64,000 bases of DNA, taken from the NCBI GenBank assembly GCA_963808135.1, contig CAWEFA010000128.1, positions 1 to 64,000 on the forward strand, written 5' to 3'. This document shows, in pieces, positions 9,673 through 18,934 of this stretch; the stretch's first letter is position 1; each line of letters opens with the position of its first letter. Below the pieces are notes generated by a model that saw only the letters and a program-made list of their open reading frames with translations, was not told the DNA's origin and searched no databases. The position numbers and the translations under genes are program-made. Source of the DNA: CAWEFA01 sp963808135. GTDB taxonomy: Bacteria; Bacteroidota; Bacteroidia; Bacteroidales; DTGW01.

Positions 9673-10284
9673 TTATTGAAGGCTTTTTGAACCATTCTGC
9701 TGATAAAAATAGTTAAACTTCACATAACCGCTACCTGTGATAATGCTTGGGTCTGTAGCGTTGTAATAGCTTTGGATTTCCAGTTTGGCATATTTTCCTG
9801 AAGCAGTTTTAATAATGTATATTAAATTTTTAGAAGAAAGCACATCATTATTTGGATTATAATTATACCAAGTTGAAAAAACCGGGTTTGCAATAAGAGT
9901 ATCTATTGCCCCATACGCTCCCGGAACAAAAAGAGAATCATCTACGGCAAACGTTGCCGTATCAGGAACAGCAATCAATTGGTTAAATCCACTTGTTCCG
10001 GTTTTGCCTGAATTGAATACCCCGCCATTCCCTTTGCCGGACAAACCGCTATTCGTTTTTATGTTACACCGTTGAATAGCCAAATCCCAATTATTCGAAG
10101 TTAATGGGTCTGATATTTTTACAGTATCATTTAAATCGAAAGAAAAATAAACCCAATTGGTAAAGCTGGTAGCATTTACTGTAAAAGTTGTTCCGGGTAA
10201 TGTATTTACGTCTTTTTTGCAATTTGTTAAAAAAAGGAAGGCCAAAGGCAAAATGAAAATACTGAAAGATTTTTTGTTTCTCAT
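9673..10284 (-). CDS. hmuY: HmuY-family haem-binding lipoprotein
   Basis: A 203-residue protein with a lipoprotein signal (LFLTNC, Cys22). It has the HmuY-type pattern: W.YFSFD....KISDPL..NNWDLAIQR, then TNSG.SGKGNGG and a long middle loop. HmuY proteins are outer-membrane-anchored haemophores that hand haem to the HmuR receptor, which is the next gene 16 bp downstream. The axial haem ligands of the Porphyromonas protein (two His) are not evident here, so ligand use may differ or involve Met or other residues. A -7-like element (TATTTTTG on the minus strand, 10311-10318) lies 27 bp upstream of the start codon. Confidence 0.82.
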   Translation of the reverse strand: MRNKKSFSIFILPLAFLFLTNCKKDVNTLPGTTFTVNATSFTNWVYFSFDLNDTVKISDPLTSNNWDLAIQRCNIKTNSGLSGKGNGGVFNSGKTGTSGFNQLIAVPDTATFAVDDSLFVPGAYGAIDTLIANPVFSTWYNYNPNNDVLSSKNLIYIIKTASGKYAKLEIQSYYNATDPSIITGSGYVKFNYFYQQNGSKSLQ

Positions 10285-10310
10285 AAATAGCTATTTTTAT
10301 TGTTTGCGGT

Positions 10311-10318
10311 CAAAAATA
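10311..10318 (-). promoter_or_regulatory. possible -7 element for hmuY-hmuR
   Basis: TATTTTTG on the minus strand matches the Bacteroidota -7 consensus TAnnTTTG. It lies 27 bp before the hmuY ATG. No convincing -33 TTTG is seen at the usual 17-23 bp spacing, so activation by a regulator is possible. Confidence 0.4.
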
Positions 10319-10478
10319 CAATTTTTCTGAATATGTTCGTCTGCTGCCAAACAGTTCGTAAAGATTATACTTTGATAAATTAGTCGTTTTTTTGAAATTT
10401 GGAATCGTTGTAGATTGGATGTATAATTATAAAAGCCACAAAAACACTAAAACACAAAATATCACTAAAAAATAAGAT

Positions 10479-10580
10479 TTTCATTTGTAGATAATTTTAA
10501 TTTTTATGGTCGTATGGAACACCCACATTATCTTCATTCGTTTTTGCGAATAGCAGAATCATGGGTGTTTCATGAATCAT
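10479..10580 (-). repeat. ~100-bp palindromic repeat, copy 2 (inverted)
   Basis: Inverted second copy of the element at 6596-6697. Its own hairpin arms are AACACCCA (10518-10525) and TGGGTGTT (10562-10569). The two copies face each other and enclose hmuY, the TonB receptor and sodC. This copy sits 33 bp past the 3' end of the glycosyltransferase-like gene, in a 328-bp gap that otherwise shows only the possible hmuY promoter. Confidence 0.8.
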
Positions 10581-10612
10581 TCTGGAATAAAGTAAAAATT
10601 TAAACAGGTAGC

Positions 10613-11872
10613 TTAATATAACTCTTTAACCAGTTCATATTCGCCTTTGTTCCTTATTTTTTCCATGTTTTTAATAAGCTTGCTATTTTCGGTATTTCTT
10701 GCAAACTCATCAAGTATAACCTGCTTTGGGTTTTTTATAAAATTATCCCATGTTATCTTCCTTGTCAATTTTGCTTTTACACATTCTTCCATAATTGCTT
10801 CAACCTGCGACATGCCTTTTTCTTCAACACATACAAAAGGTACCCGGCAGGCAATGGCATCGTTCACTGTCCCGCCGCCTGCCCTTGTTATAAGAAAATC
10901 GAAAGCAGGCAATATTTTTTGAATAGTGCCGCCCGTAAGATAACCGAAACCACGCACCCGCTGCTTATCGTCATATTTTAAGATTTTCCCCACTTCGGGA
11001 ATTGTTTTAAGGCGATCGGGAATATATATAACAAAGGTCAAATCGAGTTCCTGAAGTTCGTGATTTGCTTTTGAAAATTCATTTACAATTTTAGGGATAA
11101 TTGTGTCCCAAACTGGCGTATCGCCAGCCTGTATAAGGACAATTTTTGTATTTTCTCCGGGTAGTTGGCCAATTGTATCAGTCAGGTTTGGCAACGCTTC
11201 ATCTTTTTCAACCTCGCCGCCGAGCACATAATCCATAACATTGATTTGTTTTTCACTCAATAAACTTTTCCAGTGTTGATGAAAAATATCAGGAGTTATA
11301 AATGATGGAAACAGAATTAATTTTTGGACAAATGCTTCATCTTTCTCTATCTCGTCAGTAAGGCATTGCCATGAATGCCGGTCGGCTTCAGAAAGCCACA
11401 GATGATCGGGCTGATTTTTGTCTTCATCAGCCAAAATCATTTTCAAGGTTTTTGACCAGCTATGGTCGAAAACCGAAACTGATTTTATTCCATTTTTAGC
11501 AGCCCGTTTTGCAGCAGCCGGAACGCCAAAATCAAGCACAAGGTCATACTTTGAAAACTCGCTGATAAACGGGTATTGGTTGCTTTGTTCCTTATAATTG
11601 CCAATTTTTTTTATAGTTCCGGGCAACGATACTTTTCCATCGGTTTTGTCAAGTTGAATTAAGCCCCATACGGGAATCGCGTCTATTCGTCTATTTTTTA
11701 TTTCATCTGCATAAATACTTTTATTAAATTCTACCCGGGATTTATTCAAAATTGTTATATAGTTGTTTTTATCCTGAAGCAGTGCCCTAGCAATGTACGA
11801 TGCAAGCGCTGACGGGCCAAAACCGTCTTCGTTCGGGATTATCAATATTTTTCGTTTTTTGTTTGATTGCAT
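10613..11872 (-). CDS. glycosyltransferase-like protein (MurG/GT28-type C-terminus)
   Basis: A 419-residue cytoplasmic protein without signal peptide. The N-terminus (KILIIPNEDGFGPSALASYI) looks like a nucleotide-sugar transferase fold with a Gly-rich loop. The C-terminal part has the GT-B signature of MurG-like enzymes: FLITRAGGGTVNDAIACRVP followed by FVCVEE...QVEAIMEE, at about residues 328-367. This is the region that binds UDP-sugar in GT28 proteins. It lies directly downstream of murA on the same strand, which would suit a role in envelope polysaccharide or glycan assembly. Donor and acceptor cannot be read from sequence. It is not MurG itself, because the acceptor-side motifs of MurG are absent. 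Confidence 0.65.
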   Translation of the reverse strand: MQSNKKRKILIIPNEDGFGPSALASYIARALLQDKNNYITILNKSRVEFNKSIYADEIKNRRIDAIPVWGLIQLDKTDGKVSLPGTIKKIGNYKEQSNQYPFISEFSKYDLVLDFGVPAAAKRAAKNGIKSVSVFDHSWSKTLKMILADEDKNQPDHLWLSEADRHSWQCLTDEIEKDEAFVQKLILFPSFITPDIFHQHWKSLLSEKQINVMDYVLGGEVEKDEALPNLTDTIGQLPGENTKIVLIQAGDTPVWDTIIPKIVNEFSKANHELQELDLTFVIYIPDRLKTIPEVGKILKYDDKQRVRGFGYLTGGTIQKILPAFDFLITRAGGGTVNDAIACRVPFVCVEEKGMSQVEAIMEECVKAKLTRKITWDNFIKNPKQVILDEFARNTENSKLIKNMEKIRNKGEYELVKELY

Positions 11873-11938
11873 TTGCTTAATGTGAAATTATTATAAAAGT
11901 TAAGCTCATAAAGTTATAAGATAAGAGCTAAAGTTATT

Positions 11939-13243
11939 TCACACTCTTCGGATGTCGGCGCCGATGGCATTTAACCTTTCATCGATTTTATAATAACCCC
12001 GGTCAATTTGTTCGATATTGTGGATGATGTTTTTACCTTCTGCCGACATTGCAGCTATGAGCAAAGCCACACCTGCCCTAATATCGGGGGAACTCATTAC
12101 AGTAGGGCGTAATTTCAACCTGTTATTTAATCCGATTACTGTTGCGCGGTGCGGATCGCAAAGTATAATCTGCGCCCCCATGTCTATAAGCTTATCTACA
12201 AAGAAAAGCCGGCTCTCGAACATTTTCTGGTGAATTAAAATACTGCCCTTAGCCTGTGTTGCAACAACAAGAAAAATACTGAGAAGATCAGGAGTAAGGC
12301 CAGGCCACGGGGCATCGGAAATAGTTAATATAGAACCATCAATAAAAGTTTCAATTTCATATTCCTCCTGCCCGGGTACGAAAATATCATCGCCTTTTCG
12401 CTCGAGGGCTATGCCAAGGCGTTTAAAAGAATCGGGAATAATGCCCAGATTCTCGTATGATACATTTTTAATTGTAATTTCCGAACGGGTCATGGCAGCA
12501 AGCCCTATAAAACTGCCGACTTCAATCATATCCGGGAGAACGGTATGTTCGCAGCCTCTTAAATTTGAAACGCCTTCAATTTTCAGAAGGTTTGAGCCTA
12601 TCCCCTCGATAATTGCACCCATGCCGACCAACATTTTGCATAATTGCTGAATGTAAGGTTCGCAAGCCGCATTGTAAATTGTTGTAATCCCTTTGGCCAT
12701 AACCGCAGCCATAATAATATTGGCAGTGCCTGTAACAGAAGCCTCGTCCAGCAGCATATATGCCCCTTTTAATTCGCCGGCCTCAACAAAATAAATATTT
12801 TCATTGGTGTTGAAATTAAAGCTGGCGCCTAATTTTTCGAAACCAATGAAGTGGGTGTCGAGCCTGCGACGGCCAATCATATCGCCGCCGGGTTTCGGGA
12901 CAAACCCTTTTCCAAAACGAGCCAGCAACGGGCCCAAAATCATTATCGAACCCCTGAGGCTGATTGCTTTTTTCCGAAAATTTTTGGTTTTTAAATAGTC
13001 AATATCTACGTTCCCTGCTTGAAATGAATAACCCGTCTGCCCTATTTTTTCAACCTGAACGCCTAATGATTTCAGCAAATCAATAAGAACTGCAACATCA
13101 TTGCTTTCAGGAACATTATGAACGATAACCTTTTCGGGAGTAAGAAGTGTGGCGCAAACGACCTGCAATGCTTCATTTTTGGCGCCCTGTGGATAAAGAT
13201 TGCCTTTCAGTCTTTTGCCCCCGTATACCTCAAAGCTTGCCAT
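11939..13243 (-). CDS. murA: UDP-N-acetylglucosamine 1-carboxyvinyltransferase
   Basis: First committed enzyme of peptidoglycan synthesis; it transfers enolpyruvate from PEP to UDP-GlcNAc in the cytoplasm. The 434-residue length fits. Lys22 and Asn23 (QGAKNEAL) are the substrate-binding pair. The active-site loop reads PKPGGDMIGRRRLDTH at 116-131. The residue at the place of the catalytic or fosfomycin-reactive Cys115 of the E. coli enzyme is Asp121 (codon GAT at 12881-12883). Cys-to-Asp forms are active but not alkylated by fosfomycin, so intrinsic resistance is predicted. The gene overlaps nothing and lies 15 bp downstream of the DUF4290 gene, with which it probably forms an operon. Confidence 0.95.
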   Translation of the reverse strand: MASFEVYGGKRLKGNLYPQGAKNEALQVVCATLLTPEKVIVHNVPESNDVAVLIDLLKSLGVQVEKIGQTGYSFQAGNVDIDYLKTKNFRKKAISLRGSIMILGPLLARFGKGFVPKPGGDMIGRRRLDTHFIGFEKLGASFNFNTNENIYFVEAGELKGAYMLLDEASVTGTANIIMAAVMAKGITTIYNAACEPYIQQLCKMLVGMGAIIEGIGSNLLKIEGVSNLRGCEHTVLPDMIEVGSFIGLAAMTRSEITIKNVSYENLGIIPDSFKRLGIALERKGDDIFVPGQEEYEIETFIDGSILTISDAPWPGLTPDLLSIFLVVATQAKGSILIHQKMFESRLFFVDKLIDMGAQIILCDPHRATVIGLNNRLKLRPTVMSSPDIRAGVALLIAAMSAEGKNIIHNIEQIDRGYYKIDERLNAIGADIRRV

Positions 13244-13258
13244 AAAAATTTCAGAATT

Positions 13259-13876
13259 CTATGAGGATTTATTTTTCTTAGTAATAATCCGTTTGTTTTT
13301 CTTTGTTTTCGATAAAATATCCCTCGTATCAGACAGCCTCATATCCTGTGCGTTGATATTTATCTTACCTTTTGATAATTCTGCCAGGTTTTTTAATATA
13401 TCGGAATCACTAACCGCTTCCCTGTTCCATGTTAAATATTGCTTCTTCATCAGGTTTGCAAGGGCTTCAGTAAGTACTTTTTTTTCCTCTCCTTCAGGTT
13501 TCTCGGCAGCTTTCATTATCATTTGTTCGACTATTTTGCCATAATGCTTGTAAGTAATATTGCCCAGGCTGTATGGAACCCTGCGCGGTTTTTCAGCAAG
13601 TATGGCAGGTGTGGGTATCGGGTATGGCGAATCAATGTCAATTTTAAAATCTGAAATAATTGCCAAATGGTCCCACAGCTTATGTTTAAAATCAGCAACA
13701 TCGCGAAGGTGCGGGTTGAGGTTTCCCATAACATTTATTAAGGTGCGTGTGGCACGGTTGCGTTCTTCCCGATCAGGGATTGAGGTAATAAAATCGACCA
13801 ACTTATGAATATTACGGCCATATTCAGGTAGGGACAGCTTTTTACGCGAGGTATTATAATCAAAATTCATAATCAA
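13259..13876 (-). CDS. DUF4290 domain protein
   Basis: A 205-residue soluble protein matching my recollection of the Bacteroidota-restricted DUF4290 family: it starts NFDYNTSRKKLSLPEYGRNI and carries a conserved DREERNRATRTLINVMGNLNPHLRD segment. Function is unknown. The tail after about residue 185 is Lys-rich (KTKKNKRIITKKNKSS). The likely start is the second Met (13870), giving MNFDYN. It is transcribed towards murA with a 15-bp gap, an arrangement consistent with a shared transcript and a possible envelope link, which is inference. Confidence 0.75.
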   Translation of the reverse strand: MIMNFDYNTSRKKLSLPEYGRNIHKLVDFITSIPDREERNRATRTLINVMGNLNPHLRDVADFKHKLWDHLAIISDFKIDIDSPYPIPTPAILAEKPRRVPYSLGNITYKHYGKIVEQMIMKAAEKPEGEEKKVLTEALANLMKKQYLTWNREAVSDSDILKNLAELSKGKININAQDMRLSDTRDILSKTKKNKRIITKKNKSS

Positions 13877-14058
13877 ATTTATTTTTAATAATATTTCAAA
13901 ACTTTAAGGATTTAGTATTTCGGTAATTTTCAATTTCCAGATAAAAAAGAGAACCTGTCTTCTAATTATAAAATAAAGATAATAAATATACCCGGCAAAA
14001 GTAAGAAATTATTTGGAATATCATAAAGCGATGAATAAATAAGTCGCCAAACCTCATT

Positions 14059-16383
14059 TTAATCAATTATCTTAAGCCTGGCAAACTTCAGCAATAATTT
14101 TTTTTCGCCAACGCTGTCGAAAAACACAACAGCTTTGTTATTTGGGGCGTAGCCTTCGATGTTAAGCACTTTTCCCGGGCCAAACTGCTGATGAGAAACA
14201 TTCATTCCTGCCCGAAGCTGTGAATGATTGTCTGCATCGGGGAAATTGCCTGTTATACTTTTCTGCTTTGTTGCAGTTTTTAAATCGACTAATTTTTTAT
14301 TTATGGATAACGGCGCAATATTTTTAACTGAAGTTGCCGGCTTGGTTTTACTTTTGGGCGCTTCAGAATAATTATAAAATTTTCCTGACTCCGGTTCATT
14401 GAATTCCTGTGTTTGAATTGAACCCGGCATATCAACATATTTTTCATCAATATCTTTTAAAAACCGGCTCGGGCTGCACACATTTGGGATACCCCATTTA
14501 TACCTGTGGGCGGCATAAGAAATTGTTGCAACTTTTTTTGTCCTGGTAAGCGCTACATAAAAAAGCCTGCGCTCTTCTTCCAACTCATGTGGCGATGCAA
14601 GCGCCATTCTTGAGGGGAACAAATCTTCTTCAACGCCTGCAATGAAAACATAATCAAACTCCAGTCCTTTAGCCGAATGAATTGTCATAAGTTTCACCTT
14701 ATCCCTGTCTTCTTCTTTTTCAGTATCGGAATCGGTAAGCAGCGCTACGTTTTCGAGGTATTTTTCGAGCGTAACCATCGGGGTTTCATTTCTGATGTTG
14801 TCTGAAAATTCTTTAATGCTGTTTAACAATCCCTCGATATTTTCCATCCGGCTTATATTTTCATACAAGCCTTCTGTTTTCAGATCGTTAATAATGCCGC
14901 TTGTTTTGGCAATTTGTAAAGCCAGGTCGTAAGCTTCAATTGTGTATAGCTTTAAAGTGAAACCATTGATCAATTCCCTGAATTTTTCAATCTTCTGAAT
15001 AGCGCCGCGGTTGAACCCCACATTATTAATATCGGGCTCTGAAATTGCCAGCCACATGCTCTTTTCAGCCTTTGCAGCATATTCTTCTATTTTATCAACA
15101 GTAACATTCCCAATCCCGCGGGCCGGATAATTGATAACCCTTTTTAATGCCTCATCGTCGTTTTTATTTACCGTTAAACGATAGTAGGCAAGCAAATCTT
15201 TTATTTCTTTTCGCTGGTAAAACGACAAACTGCCGTACACCTTGTAAGGAACATTCCTTTTTCGCAACGATTCTTCAAAAATGCGGCTTTGGGCATTCGT
15301 CCTGTACAATATGGCAAACTGGTTGTAGCTGACGTGTTGTGTAAGCCTTGTGTCGAGAATGTTGTTGGCAATAATAAACCCTTCTTCCTGGTCGGTTTCG
15401 GCTTCAATAATTTTCACGAGTTCGCCATGTTCGTTTGCCGACCAGATATTTTTCTGTATCTGTCCTTTATTTTTAGCAATTATACTATTTGCAGCATGGA
15501 CAATATTCTGGGTTGACCGGTAATTTTGTTCAAGCTTGAATAGCTTGTATTCGGGATAATCATTTTTGAAATTCAGGATATTTTCAATTTTTGCCCCGCG
15601 GAACGAATATATGCTTTGGGCGTCATCGCCGACAACGCAAACATTTTTATGCACTGCAGCAAGCTTATTGACGATAAGATACTGTGAAAAGTTCGTATCC
15701 TGGTATTCATCAACAAGAATATATTTGAAAATATGCCTGTATTTAGCCAGAATATCCGGGAAATCGCGGAAAAGAATATTTGTATTCAGCAAAAGGTCAT
15801 CGAAATCCATCGCATCGGCTTTTTTACATCGTATGCAATACAACCTGTAAATATCGGCAATATGCGGTTTACGGGCAGCCTTATCCTGTTCTATTATTTG
15901 AGCGTTGGCCATGTAGCTTTGCGATGTAACCAAATTATTTTTGGCCATAGATATACGGTTCAACACTTCATTAACTTTATAAACCTGGTCATCGAGGTTT
16001 AATTCCTTTAAAACGGATTTGATAACGCTTTTCGAATCGGACGTATCGTAAATGGTGTAGTTTGAACTAAACCCCAGTGAAGCCGATTCGAACCGGAGTA
16101 TCTTCGAAAATATAGAATGGAAAGTGCCCATCCAGAGGTTTCGCGCCAATTCGTGCCCGACGAGGCCGGCAATACGCACCTTCATTTCATTTGCAGCTTT
16201 GTTTGTAAATGTAAGCGCAAGTATTGATCGCGCATTCATTCCCTGCGAAAGCAGATGAGCTATTTTATAAGTCAATACCCTCGTCTTCCCCGAACCCGCG
16301 CCGGCAATAACAAGCAATGGGCCGCCATTATATAAAACCGGTCCGCGTTGTTCATCGTTTAAATCATTGAGAAAATCAACCAC
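14059..16383 (-). CDS. pcrA: UvrD/PcrA-type superfamily 1 DNA helicase
   Basis: ATP-dependent 3'-5' DNA helicase used in repair and replication-conflict resolution. The 774 residues contain the Q motif (LNDEQRGPV), Walker A AGAGSGKT at 27-34, motif II VDEYQDTN, motif III GDDAQSIYSFRGA, motif IV QNYRST, motif V TIHSAKGLEFDYVF and motif VI YVALTR. The C-terminus (GMNVSHQQFGPGKVLNIEG onwards) is the Tudor-like domain of PcrA/UvrD that contacts RNA polymerase. It lies about 180 bp upstream of the DUF4290 gene, with no recognisable terminator in between. Confidence 0.93.
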   Translation of the reverse strand: MVDFLNDLNDEQRGPVLYNGGPLLVIAGAGSGKTRVLTYKIAHLLSQGMNARSILALTFTNKAANEMKVRIAGLVGHELARNLWMGTFHSIFSKILRFESASLGFSSNYTIYDTSDSKSVIKSVLKELNLDDQVYKVNEVLNRISMAKNNLVTSQSYMANAQIIEQDKAARKPHIADIYRLYCIRCKKADAMDFDDLLLNTNILFRDFPDILAKYRHIFKYILVDEYQDTNFSQYLIVNKLAAVHKNVCVVGDDAQSIYSFRGAKIENILNFKNDYPEYKLFKLEQNYRSTQNIVHAANSIIAKNKGQIQKNIWSANEHGELVKIIEAETDQEEGFIIANNILDTRLTQHVSYNQFAILYRTNAQSRIFEESLRKRNVPYKVYGSLSFYQRKEIKDLLAYYRLTVNKNDDEALKRVINYPARGIGNVTVDKIEEYAAKAEKSMWLAISEPDINNVGFNRGAIQKIEKFRELINGFTLKLYTIEAYDLALQIAKTSGIINDLKTEGLYENISRMENIEGLLNSIKEFSDNIRNETPMVTLEKYLENVALLTDSDTEKEEDRDKVKLMTIHSAKGLEFDYVFIAGVEEDLFPSRMALASPHELEEERRLFYVALTRTKKVATISYAAHRYKWGIPNVCSPSRFLKDIDEKYVDMPGSIQTQEFNEPESGKFYNYSEAPKSKTKPATSVKNIAPLSINKKLVDLKTATKQKSITGNFPDADNHSQLRAGMNVSHQQFGPGKVLNIEGYAPNNKAVVFFDSVGEKKLLLKFARLKIID

Positions 16384-16586
16384 TTATTTATTTTTATAAT
16401 ATTCCCCAAAAATATATTTTGTAAAGTTTTAATTCTTCATGAGAAGAAAAAAACGTTGAGAAACTTATTAACAATATAAAATTTATTCCGTTTTTCTGTC
16501 TCCGGATTCCAAAACCAAAACACAATAATTTCAGCTTCTCTTGAGTTAATATTTTCTGGTAATTATAATTTTGCAGATCGTTTAGG

Positions 16587-16594
16587 TATATTTG
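16587..16594 (+). promoter_or_regulatory. -7 promoter element upstream of the T9SS cargo gene
   Basis: TATATTTG followed by CACC fits the Bacteroidota -7 consensus TAnnTTTG. It lies 55 bp before the preferred ATG (16649). A second TTTTGC run about 15 bp upstream makes the -33 assignment unclear. Confidence 0.5.
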
Positions 16595-16636
16595 CACCTT
16601 CGAGTTTATGATTTAACCTATGGTTGATTAATATTT

Positions 16637-18244
16637 ATGGTTTTGTCAATGAAATTCTTTAAATACATAACATTTGTTTTAACAATTCTGATTTTTTATC
16701 CTGAAGTACAAACCAATGCACAGCTATATGGCATCTTGGCAGATACTGTAAGGGTTACGGACAGCCTGGAATATGGCGGAAAAGATATAATTTATATTTA
16801 CAATGCTTCCGAAGCCTTGAAAAACCTCGATAACTGCCGGGGAACGTTAAAGGCAAAAATCCCAAACAAATTAACAAACTTGCCATTACATCTTGTTTGG
16901 AGCAAGTATGATTTTGAGCAAAAGAAATTTATCGGTTTTGATTCGTCATATGTTTCATCCGGCGATTCCAGTATTAAAAAGAATCTGTTATCAGGCGGTT
17001 ATCAGGTTCGAATTACCAGATACCCAATCGATATTACCTTTCGCGCATGGATATTTATAAATAAGCTCCGGCTTCATTTGAAAAAAAATAGCGAAGGAAG
17101 TTTAAATCGTTGGAATTTTAATTGCAAATATATAACGTTGGGTGTAATTCTTTATAATATCAATGATCCCGATAATACACAGTGTACAGAACAGTGTGAC
17201 GGTAATTTGTGCGATTCGTTATGCAAATTGTGGTATATCCATAACAAATTTATATATGCCAATCCGCTTACAGGAAATACCATAACGCTTAAAAACGATA
17301 CTACGGTTATATGGTCGGCTTATGCAATGTGGTTTGGCGATACACTTTCAAATAAAACATTTGAAAGCGCGCCTCAAAATAATCTTATTGTAATTAAACC
17401 TCCGCCGGATACAACCACTTTCACAATAAATTTTTCCGATGAATATCATAATTCGGCTACCGATTATGTAATATTCAATTCAATTTATCCAAGGTCTTTA
17501 TTTGATATTAAAGTTTCAGACAATAATCAACCTGACTCTACATCATCTATTGGCGAGGCCCCTTTGAAAGCAAAATTTACAAATAAATCTTTAAATGCCA
17601 AAAAATTCGAATGGATACTTGCCGATACATTTCAACAAAGCAATTTAAGTTACAACAGGAATGACAGCGCCCATTTTACAATATCAAAAAGCGATACAAA
17701 TTCCGTGCATTATACTTATTACATACCCAATATCTATAATGTAAGACTTATTTCATACGGCCCGGGAAATACTTGTACGTCAGACACACTTCCTAAAAAA
17801 ATCAGAGTTTATTACTCGGAACTCGGCAGCACTACAAGTTCCCATGATACGCTAAGGTTCCCAAATGCTTTTTCGCCTGGTAATAACGACAAAATAAATG
17901 ACATATTTTTTTATAAAACCGATAATCCCACCGGTAATACAATTTATGAAACCTGGAAATCGATAAAAAGCCTTCATCTTATGATTTTTAATATTTTGGG
18001 CAAACTGGTATTTGAACATGAAGGCCCTGTATTGCTCGACGGGAAAGATGGATGGAATGGCACAACTCTTTATGGCAGTAAAGCGCCTACAGGAGTTTAT
18101 TATTATTATTACGAGGCTGTTGGTTATGGCAACTTTATAGATAAATCCCAACAAATATCATCAAGCTCCGATACCACTGTTCAAACCTCGAATTCAAATA
18201 AATTAAAGGGCAGTGGATATGTTTATTTGTTCAGGAAACGCTAA
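16637..18244 (+). CDS. secreted protein with gliding-motility-type (T9SS type B) C-terminal domain
   Basis: A surface or secreted protein exported by Sec and then by the type IX secretion system. The preferred start is the second ATG (16649), which gives MKFFKYITFVLTI and a signal peptide ending NAQ. A PKD-like region is suggested in the middle by GEAPLKAKFTNKSLNAKKFEW and the following YNVRLI. The C-terminus from about residue 410 (RFPNAFSPGNNDKINDIFF, then LMIFNILGKLVFEHEG, GWNGT and PTGVYYYYYEA) is the CHU_C/gliding-motility-associated sorting domain. The ligand or enzymatic role of the N-terminal half is unknown. Confidence 0.85.
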   Translation: MVLSMKFFKYITFVLTILIFYPEVQTNAQLYGILADTVRVTDSLEYGGKDIIYIYNASEALKNLDNCRGTLKAKIPNKLTNLPLHLVWSKYDFEQKKFIGFDSSYVSSGDSSIKKNLLSGGYQVRITRYPIDITFRAWIFINKLRLHLKKNSEGSLNRWNFNCKYITLGVILYNINDPDNTQCTEQCDGNLCDSLCKLWYIHNKFIYANPLTGNTITLKNDTTVIWSAYAMWFGDTLSNKTFESAPQNNLIVIKPPPDTTTFTINFSDEYHNSATDYVIFNSIYPRSLFDIKVSDNNQPDSTSSIGEAPLKAKFTNKSLNAKKFEWILADTFQQSNLSYNRNDSAHFTISKSDTNSVHYTYYIPNIYNVRLISYGPGNTCTSDTLPKKIRVYYSELGSTTSSHDTLRFPNAFSPGNNDKINDIFFYKTDNPTGNTIYETWKSIKSLHLMIFNILGKLVFEHEGPVLLDGKDGWNGTTLYGSKAPTGVYYYYYEAVGYGNFIDKSQQISSSSDTTVQTSNSNKLKGSGYVYLFRKR

Positions 18245-18251
18245 AGATTTT

Positions 18252-18692
18252 TTAATTCCTGATATATAGCCACGATTCCTGGTTAACATTGGTGCGGATA
18301 TTACTTAAAGCGTTTACGATATCCTTATAATCATTGCAGGCATAAGCGCTAACGAGGTCAAATCCGTTTGTGGCATGTACAATTTGTGCTTTATAACCCA
18401 ATTTGTTCATCTCCTTCTGAAAATTCTGCGCATTTAAAGGATTACGGAAACTTCCGGTTATTACATGGTACGATCCGTTGATACAACAGGATTTCTGAAC
18501 CGAATCGATCCTTAATTGCGCATCTTTCTTAATTTTCTCAATTTGGGCTGAATCGTCTTTTTTAATATCGTCCAAACGTTTGGCAAACTCAGCTAAATAC
18601 TTCCTTTTACCAATAATTCCTTTTTTTCTCAGATATTCGCAATTTGTAAAAACAATTGAAAGAATTGCGAGGATAAATACTACTTTTTTCAT
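18252..18692 (-). CDS. SPOR-domain lipoprotein
   Basis: A 146-residue protein with a lipoprotein signal (IVFTNC, Cys18), a charged coiled-coil-like segment at about 30-66, and a C-terminal SPOR domain (YHVITGSFRNPLNAQNFQKE, then LGYKAQIV) at about 74-143. SPOR domains bind denuded peptidoglycan glycans at division sites. It is convergent with the preceding gene with only 7 bp between stop codons. Confidence 0.8.
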   Translation of the reverse strand: MKKVVFILAILSIVFTNCEYLRKKGIIGKRKYLAEFAKRLDDIKKDDSAQIEKIKKDAQLRIDSVQKSCCINGSYHVITGSFRNPLNAQNFQKEMNKLGYKAQIVHATNGFDLVSAYACNDYKDIVNALSNIRTNVNQESWLYIRN

Positions 18693-18934
18693 TGTATTAT
18701 ATTTTTAATTAAAAAATCATTGTGTCAAACTTTTTTAACTTGTGGGTTTTATACGCTTATTATAACAATGGAATTCATAATTAGTTAAAATTCGGTGAAA
18801 TATACAAAATGTCAAATTAGTTTGCAAGAAATTAGCTGAAAATGAATACCTCAGGTTTATGCAAACTGCGTAAAGCCCATTATTTTTGCTTTTTTCGCAA
18901 TAATACCCTAATTTCACATTCTGAATTATTTAAA

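Noticed and set aside
16394..16597. 67-codon minus-strand frame upstream of the helicase gene
   Set aside because: No similarity to known proteins recognised, composition of non-coding DNA, and it covers the plus-strand promoter of the next gene.
18735..18917. 60-codon minus-strand frame between the SPOR and peptidase genes
   Set aside because: No signal, domain or sensible start context; lies in the divergent regulatory gap.
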